From contig JARYHS010008074.1 in the NCBI GenBank assembly GCA_031002005.1, positions 282,349,930 to 282,413,929 on the forward strand: DNA of 64,000 nucleotides, read 5' to 3'. Shown here in pieces: positions 11,391-21,601 of this stretch (the first letter of the stretch is position 1; every line of letters starts with the position of its first letter). The notes under the pieces are model-generated. The model saw only the letters and a list, made by a program, of their open reading frames with translations, was not told where the DNA came from and searched no databases. Origin of the DNA: Vandiemenella viatica (Eukaryota; Arthropoda; Insecta; Orthoptera; Morabidae). A program made the position numbers and the translations under genes.

Positions 11391-11519
11391 GGTGGTGGTT
11401 TCGGGGAAAACTCGGATTGCTCTCACGGTGAAACAGTCATTGAGGTTAGGCTGAATTCTAACAACCTTAATAACTGTTTCGACGTGAGAGCAATCAGAGT
11501 TTTCTCCGAAACCACCACC
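11391..11519. repeat. Foldback hairpin, 57-bp arms, 15-nt loop
   Basis: Arms 11391-11447 and 11463-11519 are reverse complements at 51 of 57 positions with no gaps. The outer block GGTGGTGGTTTCGG and the inner TTGCTCTCACG are almost unchanged. The loop is 11448-11462. The unit is bounded by a C-run and an AT microsatellite. It could be a foldback MITE or an inverted duplication; no TSD is evident. Confidence 0.75.
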
Positions 11520-12110
11520 CCCCCATATATATATATCACTTTGGTGAGTAATAAGTCATTTTCTCTTTTCTTGTCATTTATATTGCCTAAAACAGTTTCC
11601 TTTTTCCTTAGTTTCATTAATAATTAGTATGATGCATATAATGTTTTATTACCACTCTCAATCATATTTGTTATAAAAAATAAGGTGGCTTATATGGAAA
11701 ACCCATTTCTATGATGTGACATTAACTATCAACACCACCTCAAGTGACCAGCAGCGAGCATGTGAAAGCATAGGTAGAGGACAAGAGAAATTGTCTCTAG
11801 CAATTAATAATAATAACAACACACGAAGCAGAGAGAGAGAGAGAGGATGACATTGGTAATCAAAAGGTCCTTTTCAGTAGTCAAAGATTTATTCCCATTG
11901 GCTATCTAGAACCTGTGTTTCCTTCAAATCTCAGTTATAAAAAAAATTATTTTAATTTTATACAAAAGATGAAGTGGAACAATTTCCAGAAAATTTATCA
12001 GAAAAAAATATAATAATTCCTTAATGTTTAAGATAATTTTTAAATCTGTCAAAGCAACTTAGATTGGTGACGAGTATAGCGACGAAGGAATAAATGAAGT
12101 TTTTAGCATA
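11520..12110. other. Intronic sequence, no gene
   Basis: It contains a short TA run beside the hairpin and a GA microsatellite at about 11830-11846. Nothing else is recognised. Confidence 0.4.
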
Positions 12111-13432
12111 CGAGGCATGTTTTTTTAAGTACAGTTTTGATATTAAAAAGAGACATGCAAATATATCTCTATAATTTTATTTTTTCTTGAAAGCCTGTAC
12201 CTTACTCAACTTTTCTACATAATTCCCTTCAATATTGAGGCACTTGTCATAACGTAGTACCAGTTTTTGAAAACCCTCCTCATAGAAGTCTGCCGCCTGA
12301 CTTGTTAACCACTGCATCACAACTGTTTTGATTTCGTTATCGTCTTCAAGACGCTGACCGCCCAGGCGTTTCTTCAAGTGCAGGAACAGATGGCAGTCAC
12401 TGGGCGCCAGATCAGGGTTTGTACAGAGGATGATCTAGAGTTTCCCATCAAAAAGATGTGATGAGATCTTTTGGTCTGATTAGCCACATGTGGATGGGCA
12501 TTGTCATGCAGCAAAACGATGCCCTTGCTCAACTTGCCACGTTTTTTGTTCTGGATTGAACAGCGCAGATTGTTCAAGGTCTCACAATAAGCTGCTGCAT
12601 TGATTGTCTCATTACGAGGCAGAAATTCCACAAGCAATACTCCTTTTATGTCCCAAAAAACTTTACACGATTTTCCGGGCAGAAATCATTTTCTTGAACT
12701 TCACTTTTTTGGGTAAATCTGAATGCCGCCATTCCATTGACTGTTGCTTTGATTCAGGTGTGACATAGGCCATCCATGTCTCATCGCCTGTAACAATTTG
12801 GCTTAAGAAATCATCACCATCATTGTGGTACCGCTCAAGGAAAGTCAATGCACTGCCTAAACGTTTGGTTTTGTGCACATCCGTTAACATTTTCGATAGC
12901 CAACGTGAGCACAATTTTTGGTAATTCAAGTGCTCAGTCACAATGCCATACAAAACGCTACGAGAAACATTAGGAAAGTCATCACACAAGGAGGAAATCG
13001 TAAAGCGTCTGTTTTCTCTCACCTTATTGTCCACTTTCTGCACCAAACTTTCATTAATGACCGAAGGACGCCCACTCCGTTGTTCATCATGCACATTTGT
13101 GTGGCCATCTTTAAATGCTCTCACCCACTTTCTCACCATTCCATCACTCAATGTTTTGTCCGTAAACTGCACAGATCTCACGATGACTATCGATCGGTTT
13201 TAGGCCTTTAACACAAATCTTATAACTTCACAGTTGGCGAGACTCACGATTATCAGAGGCATCTTAAACACTCGGTGAACAACGTAAACAAGGAAGAATT
13301 AGACTGTAATGGCTTCAGTGCATAGGCAAGAGATGCATGTACATATGTACATAGTGCGCATGCGCGGAACGCCGATCGTAGCGCTGCAGCCACGGTGTGA
13401 CAAAATGGTACTTACTTAAAATATATGCCTCG
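12111..13432 (-). mobile_element. mariner transposon, inactive, with TA duplication
   Basis: The ends are inverted: CGAGGCAT followed by a TTTTAAGTA block at 12111 and its reverse complement ending ATGCCTCG at 13432. TA flanks both sides (12109-12110 and 13433-13434), the target of all mariner elements. The 1322-bp length is standard. The encoded transposase is broken. It lies in the last intron of the beta gene, antisense to the plus strand and therefore in the same direction as the host gene. Confidence 0.88.
12177..13262 (-). pseudogene. mariner transposase (DD34D type), frameshifted
   Basis: The start at 13262 reads MPLIIVSLANCEVIRF, hits one stop, then runs open: DGMVRKWVRAFKDGHTNVHD (second helix-turn-helix), SGRPSVI, and TGDETWMAYV (first Asp). 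A break near 12640 shifts into VLLVEFLPRN and LLHDNAHPHVAN (second Asp). Another break near 12420 restores the frame at TNPDLAPSDCHLF (third Asp) and KKRLGGQRLEDDN to the end. All three catalytic aspartates are still visible, but at least one stop and two frameshifts separate them. Confidence 0.88.
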
Positions 13433-13434
13433 TA

Positions 13435-14458
13435 TATACCTACCAAACTGGTTAGAAGAGCCAGATTGAAATGATAAAAATGAAATTCCTCGTTCACTTA
13501 TTCAGAAGATCAGACAAGACAAAATCAAATGTCAGTTGATACTATTTCAAGCAGGACTACAAAAAAAGCAACAGAAATATCAAGACAAATGTTTTGGTAA
13601 TTAAATGAAAATGGCACCAAACATAGTAATTAAGGTATCTTTTAAAAAATTCAAGGACCACAAGGTAGTTGGATCAAGAAAGTAGAAATTGAACTGACCA
13701 GTCTCAGTCCAGAGTGGGAGAAAATAATGGAAGAGAAGTTATGGTAAGAGGAGATTATGGAAAATGATTCTTCATTATCACAGCCAGTTCACAGTTGAAA
13801 ATTGATGACTACTAGTACAATTTCAGAATTATTTCATTAGTGTGAAATTCTAAAAAGATAAAATCTTGATTTTAAAGACAGAAATGTTCATTACTTACAA
13901 TAGCAGCTGTAATTATAAAACAAACAGGTCCTACTTCAATGTGGAACATTTTAAAATATCTAAATCAGTGCAGTGAGCTATATAACCATATGAACACTCC
14001 AACAACTGAAGAAGGTTGTTCCTTACCTGAAATTGTTTTATTTATATTTATTTAGATTTCTGCAGTTTTACGCCTTCTGTTATCCTCAACACTGTTATAT
14101 TAACAGACAACTCCTTCCTTTGTAACATGTTATGTCTTTATAGTTTACTAGGGCAAAATTTTCATCTAGTTTGAAAGTGAAATTATTAATATATTATACA
14201 GATATATAGAAATAGGAAGAAATGTCATGAGTGTATATTAATAGGTAAAGGAAAGATAAAATACATCCATCACTCCAAGTTGAAGGGAGGAGGGTAGCAG
14301 CAACAAAAAACACTCCAAAACAACAAACGACAATATTTATGGCTACACTCTTATAAAAATAGAAACACATGACTGAATTCATGCAGGCATCTTTAAGGCA
14401 GTGTTGACTGTGGGTGCATGCACGAGTTCTGTCTTTTCTATTTTCACAAGTAAAGGAA
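13435..14458. other. Intronic sequence, no gene
   Basis: AT-rich with no recognised element. Short ORFs are incidental. Confidence 0.4.
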
Positions 14459-14669
14459 CATCCATAAACTACGTGGCTATGCCTAGGGAGGGGTAGGAGG
14501 GGAGAGGGGTTTGCTGGGAAGATACGCTGGGCTAAGTGAACAGGGGGGGGGGGGGGGTACCGAGCCAAACTACGTAGCTTTCGATTCATATTATTTGCCA
14601 CAGTTAAATTAAGGGGAGGAGGGGGGGGATTGGTGCCAAAAGCCATGTCGAACTATACGCAGGGGTTCA
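14459..14669 (+). mobile_element. G-rich palindromic MITE, ACGTGG family, copy 1
   Basis: Starts with TCCATAAACTACGTGGCT (14461-14478) and ends in a degenerate inverted version (GCCATGTCGAACTATACG). Runs of G lie between, including a 14-G tract near 14545. The same 18-bp start recurs at 33209-33226 and, inverted, at 34347-34364 (one mismatch). Confidence 0.55.
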
Positions 14670-14867
14670 CAGGAGGCAAATTTGGAGCTAAATAGTTTAT
14701 GAACCCTCCCTAAAGCATAGAATGAAATATTTGTGGAGCTTTTTTTGTCATTGCTTCCCTCTTCCCTTAAACTTTGGTGAGTAATATGTATATTTTATTT
14801 TTCCTTTCCACACTAATACAGAAATGTTTATGTTCAACATATCTTCATATAAAAATACAAAACTCAC

Positions 14868-15036
14868 TTTTTGGTCTCTCAAAGTTAACAGCAATGAGAG
14901 GACTGAGGTAGCCCTCCGAGTTTTCATATGGATAGAAATATCCAGGAAATCCACGATCTGGTATATAATTAATAGGACCAATATTCTCTATATCTGCAGG
15001 ATTCTCTCCACTGCACGAGATCCAAACTGTGTTCCT
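14868..15036 (-). CDS. nrv2: Na+/K+-ATPase subunit beta, ectodomain exon
   Basis: Translation (minus) begins RNTVWISCSGENPADIENIG, continues GFPGYFYPYENSEGYLSPL, and ends IAVNFERPK. This is the conserved membrane-distal ectodomain of the pump's beta subunit; WISC carries the fifth conserved cysteine. The acceptor is TTTGTTTTAG at 15046-15037 and the donor GTGAGT follows at 14867. The exon is 169 bp, starts in phase 0 and leaves one base, which the exon at 2147 completes. The intron before it is 4.0 kb and carries the Helitron-like element and a solo LTR. Confidence 0.95.
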
Positions 15037-15379
15037 CTAAAACAAAGACATTTTATTAAAAAGAGTAAATTTATTATGAAACTACATTCCTCTCCATACA
15101 CTGTTATTTTTATTCTATTTAACTGTAGTCATACAATATAAAGTTACTGTACAAACTATATGTGTGGTAATTTTATGAATCATTAGGACAGCCTCTGCAA
15201 ATGAGAAATCTCTCCTTTTCAATCTTCTTATATATATAAGTCAATGTTTGTCTGCGTCTTCTATGCACTCAGAAACCATTCATTTGACTACGGTGAAACT
15301 TTGACGAGTTGTAGAGTGTGCGTCTGCGAAGGTTCCTGACCAAAAAAATAATTAAAAAACCACTCCCTTTTCCCCTTTA

Positions 15380-15655
15380 CACCCCTTCATTTAAACAAAT
15401 CAACAGATTTTATCCAATTTCGATGGAAATTTGCACATGTATACTTTAAAACAAATTGAAAAATACTGCCTACATATAGTTTTCAATAACGCAACCCCTC
15501 ATCCCCTTCACATCACCCTAATTTAGACAAACCCACAGATTTTATCCGATTTTGATGGAAATTTGCACACATATACTTTAAAACAAACAGAAAAATACTG
15601 TATACATATGGTTTCCAAAAATGACATTCCTCTTCCCCCTTACATCCTCTTAATT
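15380..15655 (+). repeat. Tandem ~131-bp units, first part of the H1 array
   Basis: Two units with the marker ACTTTAAAACAAA near 15444 and 15575. The array continues at 17008 after the solo LTR; removing the LTR restores a ~146-bp spacing to the next marker. Confidence 0.7.
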
Positions 15656-15659
15656 ATTG

Positions 15660-17003
15660 TGTAAGCACCTTAGAATTTTGGGCAAATTCTAGTTTTGCTT
15701 AGGCGGGACTTAGAAATTTCGAGAAGTACAGTTTTCAACTTTAAGTAATTTCCCTGTAATCTTGCTCACAGTTGTAATTCGTTATAATAATCATTTTAAT
15801 GTGTAATTATCATATCTGGAAACGTTTGGTTTAAGAGTTATTCCCGTTTGTTCAAGTTTTGAAACACGTGATCAGAATAATGAAATTCTAAGATTTGTAA
15901 TAACTTTAAATCCAGTAAAGCTACAACCGATCTTTTATCACCAGCTGTAGTCAGCACTATCCCCGATATTTTGGTAATAAAATTAAATAATTTGGTAAAG
16001 ATTAATTAGTGATTTTAATTAAGAGAAAATAATAAGCTTTTTTTTATTAAAAGAGATATCAATTTAAATTTTATATCAGCAGATAGCCTTAATTAAGACG
16101 ATTTCATACATATAGGGGTTTTCATAAAAAGTTTAAGCATTTGTCCGGAAATTAAGTTTTTGTAAAATAGATTGTCGCGGATTGTTGTGCACGCGCGTAA
16201 AAAGTTCTAGAACACTTAGGGATTTTACCCAAATTTGAATGTATCATTACGCGGAGTCTTAAATAGCTAAAACTTTAAAATTAATTACTCTAAATTTCTC
16301 ACGAGACTGCCGTCGGACTTCTAGTGGATAAATCCAGATACTATCAAAGTTTAAACATTTTTAATAGTCGGGATCGTCAAATAAATTTCATACTCTTTGA
16401 GCTACGCGGAGGAAAAAGATGTGATACATTTGCTGACGTCACTGGTTCTCGTGGTTTGGATAAAAGAGCCGGTCTGTTCCTGTCGGTCTGTTCCGGTCTG
16501 TCTGTTCCTGTCCGCGGTCTGTTCCAGTATGTCGTCTCGATAAGTCTTGCGACGGTTGTAACTCGCCATGTGGGCTAGTTTAACCATGAGGGATCGTGTC
16601 GTGTTATATTGCAACTCCAATGACTGTTAAGAACTTTTAATTTTGCTAAAGGGGTTTCGGTCGGTTAGTTTTCTCTCCACAATCTGTAATTTTAGGAAAA
16701 GAGAGTTCGATATGCCTGCTCAACTGTAAATGCTATTTTGAACTTGTGACTTTGAAAATAAAACTGTGGATTTTTCTAACAGTGAACCTGTGTTCTTCAG
16801 TAGTTAGCATAAAACCCTTTTCTCTATTTGTGGGTAACAAATATAGTGGCGACCTAGGCATTCAGTTGAGTCATCCTGGCTACATGGTCAAGTTAAATCA
16901 AATCAAATTTAAGCAAGTATTACTGAGAACTGTGAGTCTACAAGAGTGTAAGTTAAGGCACTAAGGCGATACTATAACCCCGGTATCGGCCTAGGTCCTT
17001 ACA
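15660..17003 (+). mobile_element. Solo LTR (1344 bp) with 4-bp duplication
   Basis: The unit starts TGTAAGCACC and ends GGTCCTTACA, near-perfect inverted ends of TG...CA type. It is flanked on both sides by ATTG (15656-15659 and 17004-17007). Joining the flanks rebuilds a normal array unit (TTAATTATTG then CCTATG), matching the intact unit at 18047. Inside are a GGTCTGTTCC-rich tandem stretch (16480-16530), an AATAAA at about 16757, and a TGGCGACC primer-site-like motif near 16848. No gag or pol is left, so I read it as a solo LTR, class unknown. Confidence 0.75.
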
Positions 17004-17007
17004 ATTG

Positions 17008-18700
17008 CCTATGTACTTTGTATGAAGCTATAGTTTTTACCCAGTTTTGAAGGAACTTTGCACACGTATACTTTAAACAAACAGAAAAATACTGTCTACA
17101 TTTGGTTTGCCAAGGCCCAACCCTCTCCAATTTTATCCCCACCAATCTTAGTTTCCAATGAACTTTATTGAAACCCACAGTTTTTATCTGATTCCCATGA
17201 AACTTTGGAGAGTTGTTGACAAAAACCTCCTCTTCCCCTTTGTACACCACAATTTAAACAAACCCACATATTTTATCGATTTCCATACAAATTTTCACAT
17301 ATATACTTTAAAATAAATTGAAAAATTTTGGCTAAATATTTTTTCAAAAAATTCAACTCCTCTTACCTTCACGTACCCCTAATTTAAGCAAACCCACAGA
17401 TTTTTATCCAATTTCGATAGAAATTTGTACATGCCTAGTTTAAAACAAGTCAGAAAAATACCGCCTTTGTATGTTTTTTTTTTTTTTTTAAATGCAACCC
17501 TTCTTTCCCTTTGCATCCCCTTAAATTCGCAAAAGTTTTTTTTTATAAAGGTACTGCATTTATCAGATTTAGATGGAAACTTGCAAATGTATATTTTAAA
17601 ACAGAAAAATACTGTCTACTCTTGGTTTGTCAAAGCCCAACCCTTTCCCCCTTTACTCCCTCCCCTCTTAATTTCCAATGATCTTTATAGGAACCAACAA
17701 TTTTTATCCTAATTGGATGGAATTTTCCATACACACACTGTCTACATTTGGTTAACAATAACCAACACCTCTACCCCTTTTCACCTCATTAATATTTGTC
17801 AATTTTTTTAAACAAAGCTACTATCGATATTGTTTGACAAATCACTTTGAAAGTTAGCACATTTATTTATTTTTTCATGGAGGTTTCCGACCACATAAAA
17901 AATCCAAAAGCCACTCCCTCTCCCTCTTCACACCCTTTAATTTTTATACAAACCCACACAAACTTTCCAGACATATACTTTAAAACAAAAAGAAAAATAC
18001 ACATTACTTTTATGAAAACCCAATCCCTCTCCCCTTTTCCATCCCCTTAATTATTGCAAATATTCATTATACAAAGCTACAGTTTCTATTTGATTTTGAA
18101 TGAAGTTTACACATGTATACTTTAAAATAAACAGAAACATATTGTTCACTTTTGATTTGCCAAAGCCCATACCTTACCTCTTAATTTCCAATGTCGTTTA
18201 TAGAAACCCAGTTTTTACGCAATTTCGATGGAATTTTGTATACATACACATTAAAACAAGGAGAAAAATACAGTCTACATTTGGTGTAAAACACCAGCTA
18301 ATCTCTAACTTTTCTCCAAACCCCTTAATTTTTTCCAATGTTTCTTGTACATACTCAGAGTTTTTACACGACATGGATGGAACTTTTCACATTAATACTT
18401 TAAAACAAACGGAAAAATACAGTCTATATTTAGATTGCAAGGATGCAATCCCTCTCCTGCTCTATCTCTCCCCATTATTTTGTGTCAATTTTCTTTATAG
18501 ATACCTATAGTTTTTATTGGAGAGTGTTTTAATGTATACGTATGTAAACTTCCATCAAAGAGAAAACTACTCCATTCATTTAGTTTACAAATACGCAACC
18601 CCTATCCCCCTTTAAAATCCCCTTACTTTTTACTTATATTCTTTATACAAGGCTACAGTTTTTATCTGAAGTTTAAGGTACTTTGCACATCCATTCCTCA
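17008..18700 (+). repeat. Tandem ~130-150 bp units, second part of the H1 array
   Basis: About eleven degenerate units, with marker positions near 17069, 17301, 17438, 17590, 17965, 18116, 18249 and 18398. Each unit has a C-rich block (CCCCTTTACACCCC type), a CACAGTTTTTATCC block and the TTTAAAACA marker. Apparent ORFs here are artefacts of the repeats. Confidence 0.75.
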
Positions 18701-19062
18701 AGCAACGCTGGGTACTCAGCTTATGGAGAAGAAGGAATGACTACAAATATTGTATATCCCAAAGCACTACAATAAATTTTGTTCCAATTTAATTTATGCA
18801 CAAAAAGCCATTGACTTCAATTTATTTTCTGCATGTAGGTGTGTATGCCTTGCAAATGTGTACCCACTTAAAGCAAAACATAGGTATTGCAACACATGTT
18901 GGGCAAAGCTAGTTGTATAAAAAAAATTAAACCAAGTTTTATGAGCTAACCTATATTTATTACCCTACTAATAGATTAAGTTTTGATTAAAACAATACAA
19001 ACAAATTGTGCTATGCTCATTAACAAAATTGACTAAATAAAAATTCATATCTAACTGCGTAC

Positions 19063-19167
19063 CCGTTTGGGATCCTTAACTGAACGAATGTGTATCTTCA
19101 AGTCCTCTGGCATCTCCTCTGGAAGGTTCTCTGTGTCATTGTAATATTCTGGAACCCACTTGTATAT
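19063..19167 (-). CDS. nrv2: Na+/K+-ATPase subunit beta, 35-codon exon
   Basis: Translation is IYKWVPEYYNDTENLPEEMP then EDLKIHIRSVKDPKR. WVPEYYNDT is a hallmark of insect beta subunits, and NDT is an N-glycosylation sequon. The acceptor is TTACTTGCAG (19177-19168). The donor GTACGC at 19062 is weak, but the phase-0 join to RNTVW at 15036 fits the family. Reading through the donor gives VRS and a stop, so intron retention would yield a short C-terminus. Exon length is 105 bp. Confidence 0.92.
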
Positions 19168-19384
19168 CTGCAAGTAAACATAGATACAACTGCAATACAG
19201 CAAAACAGTTCTTAAACCTATCACATTGCTATAAGTGAAAGTGACATATCATCTCTACCAAATTTACATTTTTATCAAACTTTTGTATATAAGGATTTTT
19301 AATAAACTGAGGTTGTTGATTATGAAGTTAAAAATTAGGACTGAAAGAAACCATCAGCTACAGACGATGGATGCAAGCATATAA

Positions 19385-19410
19385 TAACAACAACAACAAC
19401 AACAACAATC
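19385..19410. repeat. (AAC)n microsatellite
   Basis: About eight AAC units at the upstream edge of the SINE copy. Confidence 0.8.
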
Positions 19411-19435
19411 ACCCTCTAGTGTGGCCATGTGGATT

Positions 19436-19590
19436 AAAGAACCACCACACTGGATCAGGGGGATACAATGGGACCAGATTCAAGATCTGGTCGCTGTACA
19501 CTGGCCTTCCTGATTGAGGTTTATAGACTCTTTCCCACGATCATCTAGGTAAAGGCTGTCATGGTTCCCAATCTCCACCTATAACCCAAC
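19436..19590 (+). mobile_element. tRNA-type SINE family S1, copy 1
   Basis: It contains a B-box-like ACCAGATTCAAGATCTGGTC, then CCTTCCTGATTGAGGTTT and TGTCATGGTTCCC. This order (B box, CCTGATTTAGGTTTTCC, GGGATGGTTCC) is shared with the other S1 copies in the window. It lies in the 580-bp intron between two beta-subunit exons. Confidence 0.5.
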
Positions 19591-19747
19591 TACACATTTT
19601 GCAGACAGATACCAATAAAAACTTTCCTCACTTAGGGACTTTTCACAGACACCAGATTTTTGTCTGTCTATACATGTTTATGGAAAATGTTACAAAAATT
19701 ATTATCTTAGAAACTATGAAGTATTTGTTATTACAACTGTTCTCTAC

Positions 19748-19929
19748 CTTGTTTAACTTAATGAAGATACATGGAGCTGCCTTGTGATAGTTGTAGTTGT
19801 TCTCTTGTGTGCATGGGTGCCATGTCTTTATATCCACATTGCAAACTTGTCCAGTACCTGGAGGCTTGTCGTAATCACAATTGTAGATATTCTGTCCTCT
19901 CCCTGGGGTAAGGCCTGGTGTCTTGTACA
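19748..19929 (-). CDS. nrv2: Na+/K+-ATPase subunit beta, 182-bp ectodomain exon
   Basis: The sequence reads YKTPGLTPGRGQNIYNCDYD, then KPPGTGQVCNVDIKTWHPCT, and QENNYNYHKAAPCIFIKLNK. Four of the six conserved ectodomain cysteines are here (NCDY, VCNV, HPCT, PCIF), the pairs that form the first two disulfides in this family. The acceptor is ATTATTTACAG and the donor GTAGAG follows AAG at 19748. The first two bases complete a valine codon begun in the exon at 25176, and the exon ends in phase 0. Splicing and homology agree fully. Confidence 0.96.
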
Positions 19930-20555
19930 CTGTAAATAATGATTACTAATTATATGCTTCCTGAATGCAATAAAGGAAACAAATAAATCAAGCAAATTAT
20001 GTCTGGCAATGAAAACTACAACGAAAGTACAGTCACATCAATTAGCAATATTAACAGATATTTTATAAGTAGACCACAACTCACCATTTGAGTATAGCTT
20101 GGAGGCAACTGCAAATTTTCCCCATATAGATCTTGACATCAGCAAGGAGCACAGTGAGCCACTATACAGGTGCAGGTGTATTATTACACAGCTTTGTCCT
20201 TCCCCCTTCCCCCCCCCCCCTCATTCCTACTTTCTCAGCTAAAGGTTTTATGATACTAATAAGTGCATAAATAATTTCATAATTCTAATAATGCTGTTAG
20301 CAATCTGACAACATAAATTTCTGTACATAAATGATATCTCAATGCAAAAAGAATAAGTAAGAGATCAGAAGTGAGTTGCCCACACCCAAGAGGATCTGAC
20401 TGGAAGAGATCAGAAGTCATTAAATGAGAATCAACCCCAACATCACTGAAATCGTACAAATTTTTTTTAACTAGAATATCTATATCGTAAGGAAAGCTGT
20501 TCTTTCAAAGGGTCTTACTTGCTCTCCCACTCATAAAGTTGAGTGGGTATCTTTT
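19930..20555. other. Intronic sequence, no gene
   Basis: It holds a C homopolymer near 20210 and nothing else recognised. Confidence 0.4.
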
Positions 20556-21339
20556 ATTAAGGACTCCCTTTCATTCTGCCGCACCTCAACTGGCAGTATT
20601 ATTTCCATACTACACATAGGAATGAAAACCAACGTGATAATCTGGAACCCACCCTTCAACAAATCCTACCTCAATCCCAGTTAGATCCACCTCCCCTCCC
20701 CCAAAACCATCCACCACCCATATTCCTGAAATTCCCCATGTCATCCCTCTCATCGCCTTCCTTCCTAAATTCTATCACCCACTCCAACAACCTGACTCAT
20801 ACTGAATTACGGACTATGAGTGAACTCTCAAAAAATTAAAACATTGTAATTCTCCCAGACAATAAGGGCTCAACCACTGTGGTCATGGATCTGTACGATT
20901 ATGCGGCTGAAGCCCTCGGGCAGATGTCTAACACCTCCACTTACCTACTTCACCCCACTGATCACATTAACTCAATCTACATAGAAATCCTCTCCTTCCT
21001 CAATCTCCAGAGTTCCCTACAGGGTCTCTTACACTATTCCATTATCTCGCTGACCCCCAAGACCTCATGAATTCCCACCCTGTATCTCCTGCCCAAGATA
21101 CACAAGGCAGGAAATCCGGGATGCCCCATAGTCGTTGCCTTTGGATCTCCCACAACCCTATTTCCACATTCATTGACCGACACCTACAACCTTTCATCCG
21201 GGCCCCCTCCCCTCCACTTTTTGGAGCATCTGTCAACAGTCACTACACCCCCTCCTGGTCACAATGGATTTAACCTCACTACACCAACATCCCCCATGGC
21301 CAGAGCCTCTTTTTTTTACTTATGCCTCATTGACTACAT

Positions 21340-21525
21340 TAGAGGTAGGATGGGATTGGGGACAAGGAACGGGAAGGAATTGGGCCATGGCCTTTTGAAC
21401 GAAGGATCCCAGCATTCGCCTGGAGTGATTTGGGTAAACCATGGAAAACCTAAATCTGGATGCCCAGACAGATTTGAACCCGCATCCTCCCAAATAGCCA
21501 GGGCCTCAGAGTCCTAGAACATTAA
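21340..21525 (-). mobile_element. tRNA-type SINE family S1, copy 2 (inside PLE2)
   Basis: On the minus strand, a B-box-like GCGGGTTCAAATCTG is followed by AGATTTAGGTTTTCCATGG and GGGATCCTTCGTTC. This is the S1 order. It splits the Penelope-like RT between its YTNIPH block and its APSQVN-type block. Confidence 0.65.
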
Positions 21526-21550
21526 CCTTGATACTCTCCCCCCCCTCCCC

Positions 21551-21600
<50 letters not shown>
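21551..21600. repeat. (CA)n microsatellite
   Basis: An uninterrupted CA repeat of about 24 units within PLE2. Confidence 0.95.

Positions 21601-21601
<1 letters not shown>

Larger units (their letters stand above)
2148..14867 (-). other. 12.7-kb last intron of the beta-subunit gene
   Basis: Its ends follow from the exon phases: donor GTGAGT at 14867-14862 and acceptor TTTTTTCAG ending at 2148. Apart from the elements listed separately, it is AT-rich sequence with poly-T (2352-2370) and other homopolymers. I see no host coding sequence in it. Confidence 0.85.
15231..18912 (+). mobile_element. Helitron-like non-autonomous element H1 (tandem-unit type)
   Basis: It begins with TATATATAAGTCAATG and ends in CTAG at 18909-18912 followed by T, the CTRR^T end expected of Helitrons. 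A 4-bp stem, 4-nt loop hairpin (18890-18901) sits 11 nt upstream of the end. The body is a degenerate array of ~130-150 bp units marked by TATACTTTAAAACAAACAGA and AAAAATACTGTCTAC. An older end-like sequence lies at 18704-18726 (GGGTACTCAGCTTA). No Rep/helicase ORF is seen. A solo LTR is inserted at 15660. Helitron assignment is by structure only. Confidence 0.55.

Noticed and set aside
11358..11627. 89-aa and 64-aa ORFs
   Set aside because: Both lie across the foldback hairpin and are mirror products of it.
12918..13211. Plus-strand ORFs
   Set aside because: Antisense shadows of the mariner transposase.
17425..18510. Proline/serine-rich ORFs as genes
   Set aside because: They follow the Helitron-like tandem units and repeat with them.
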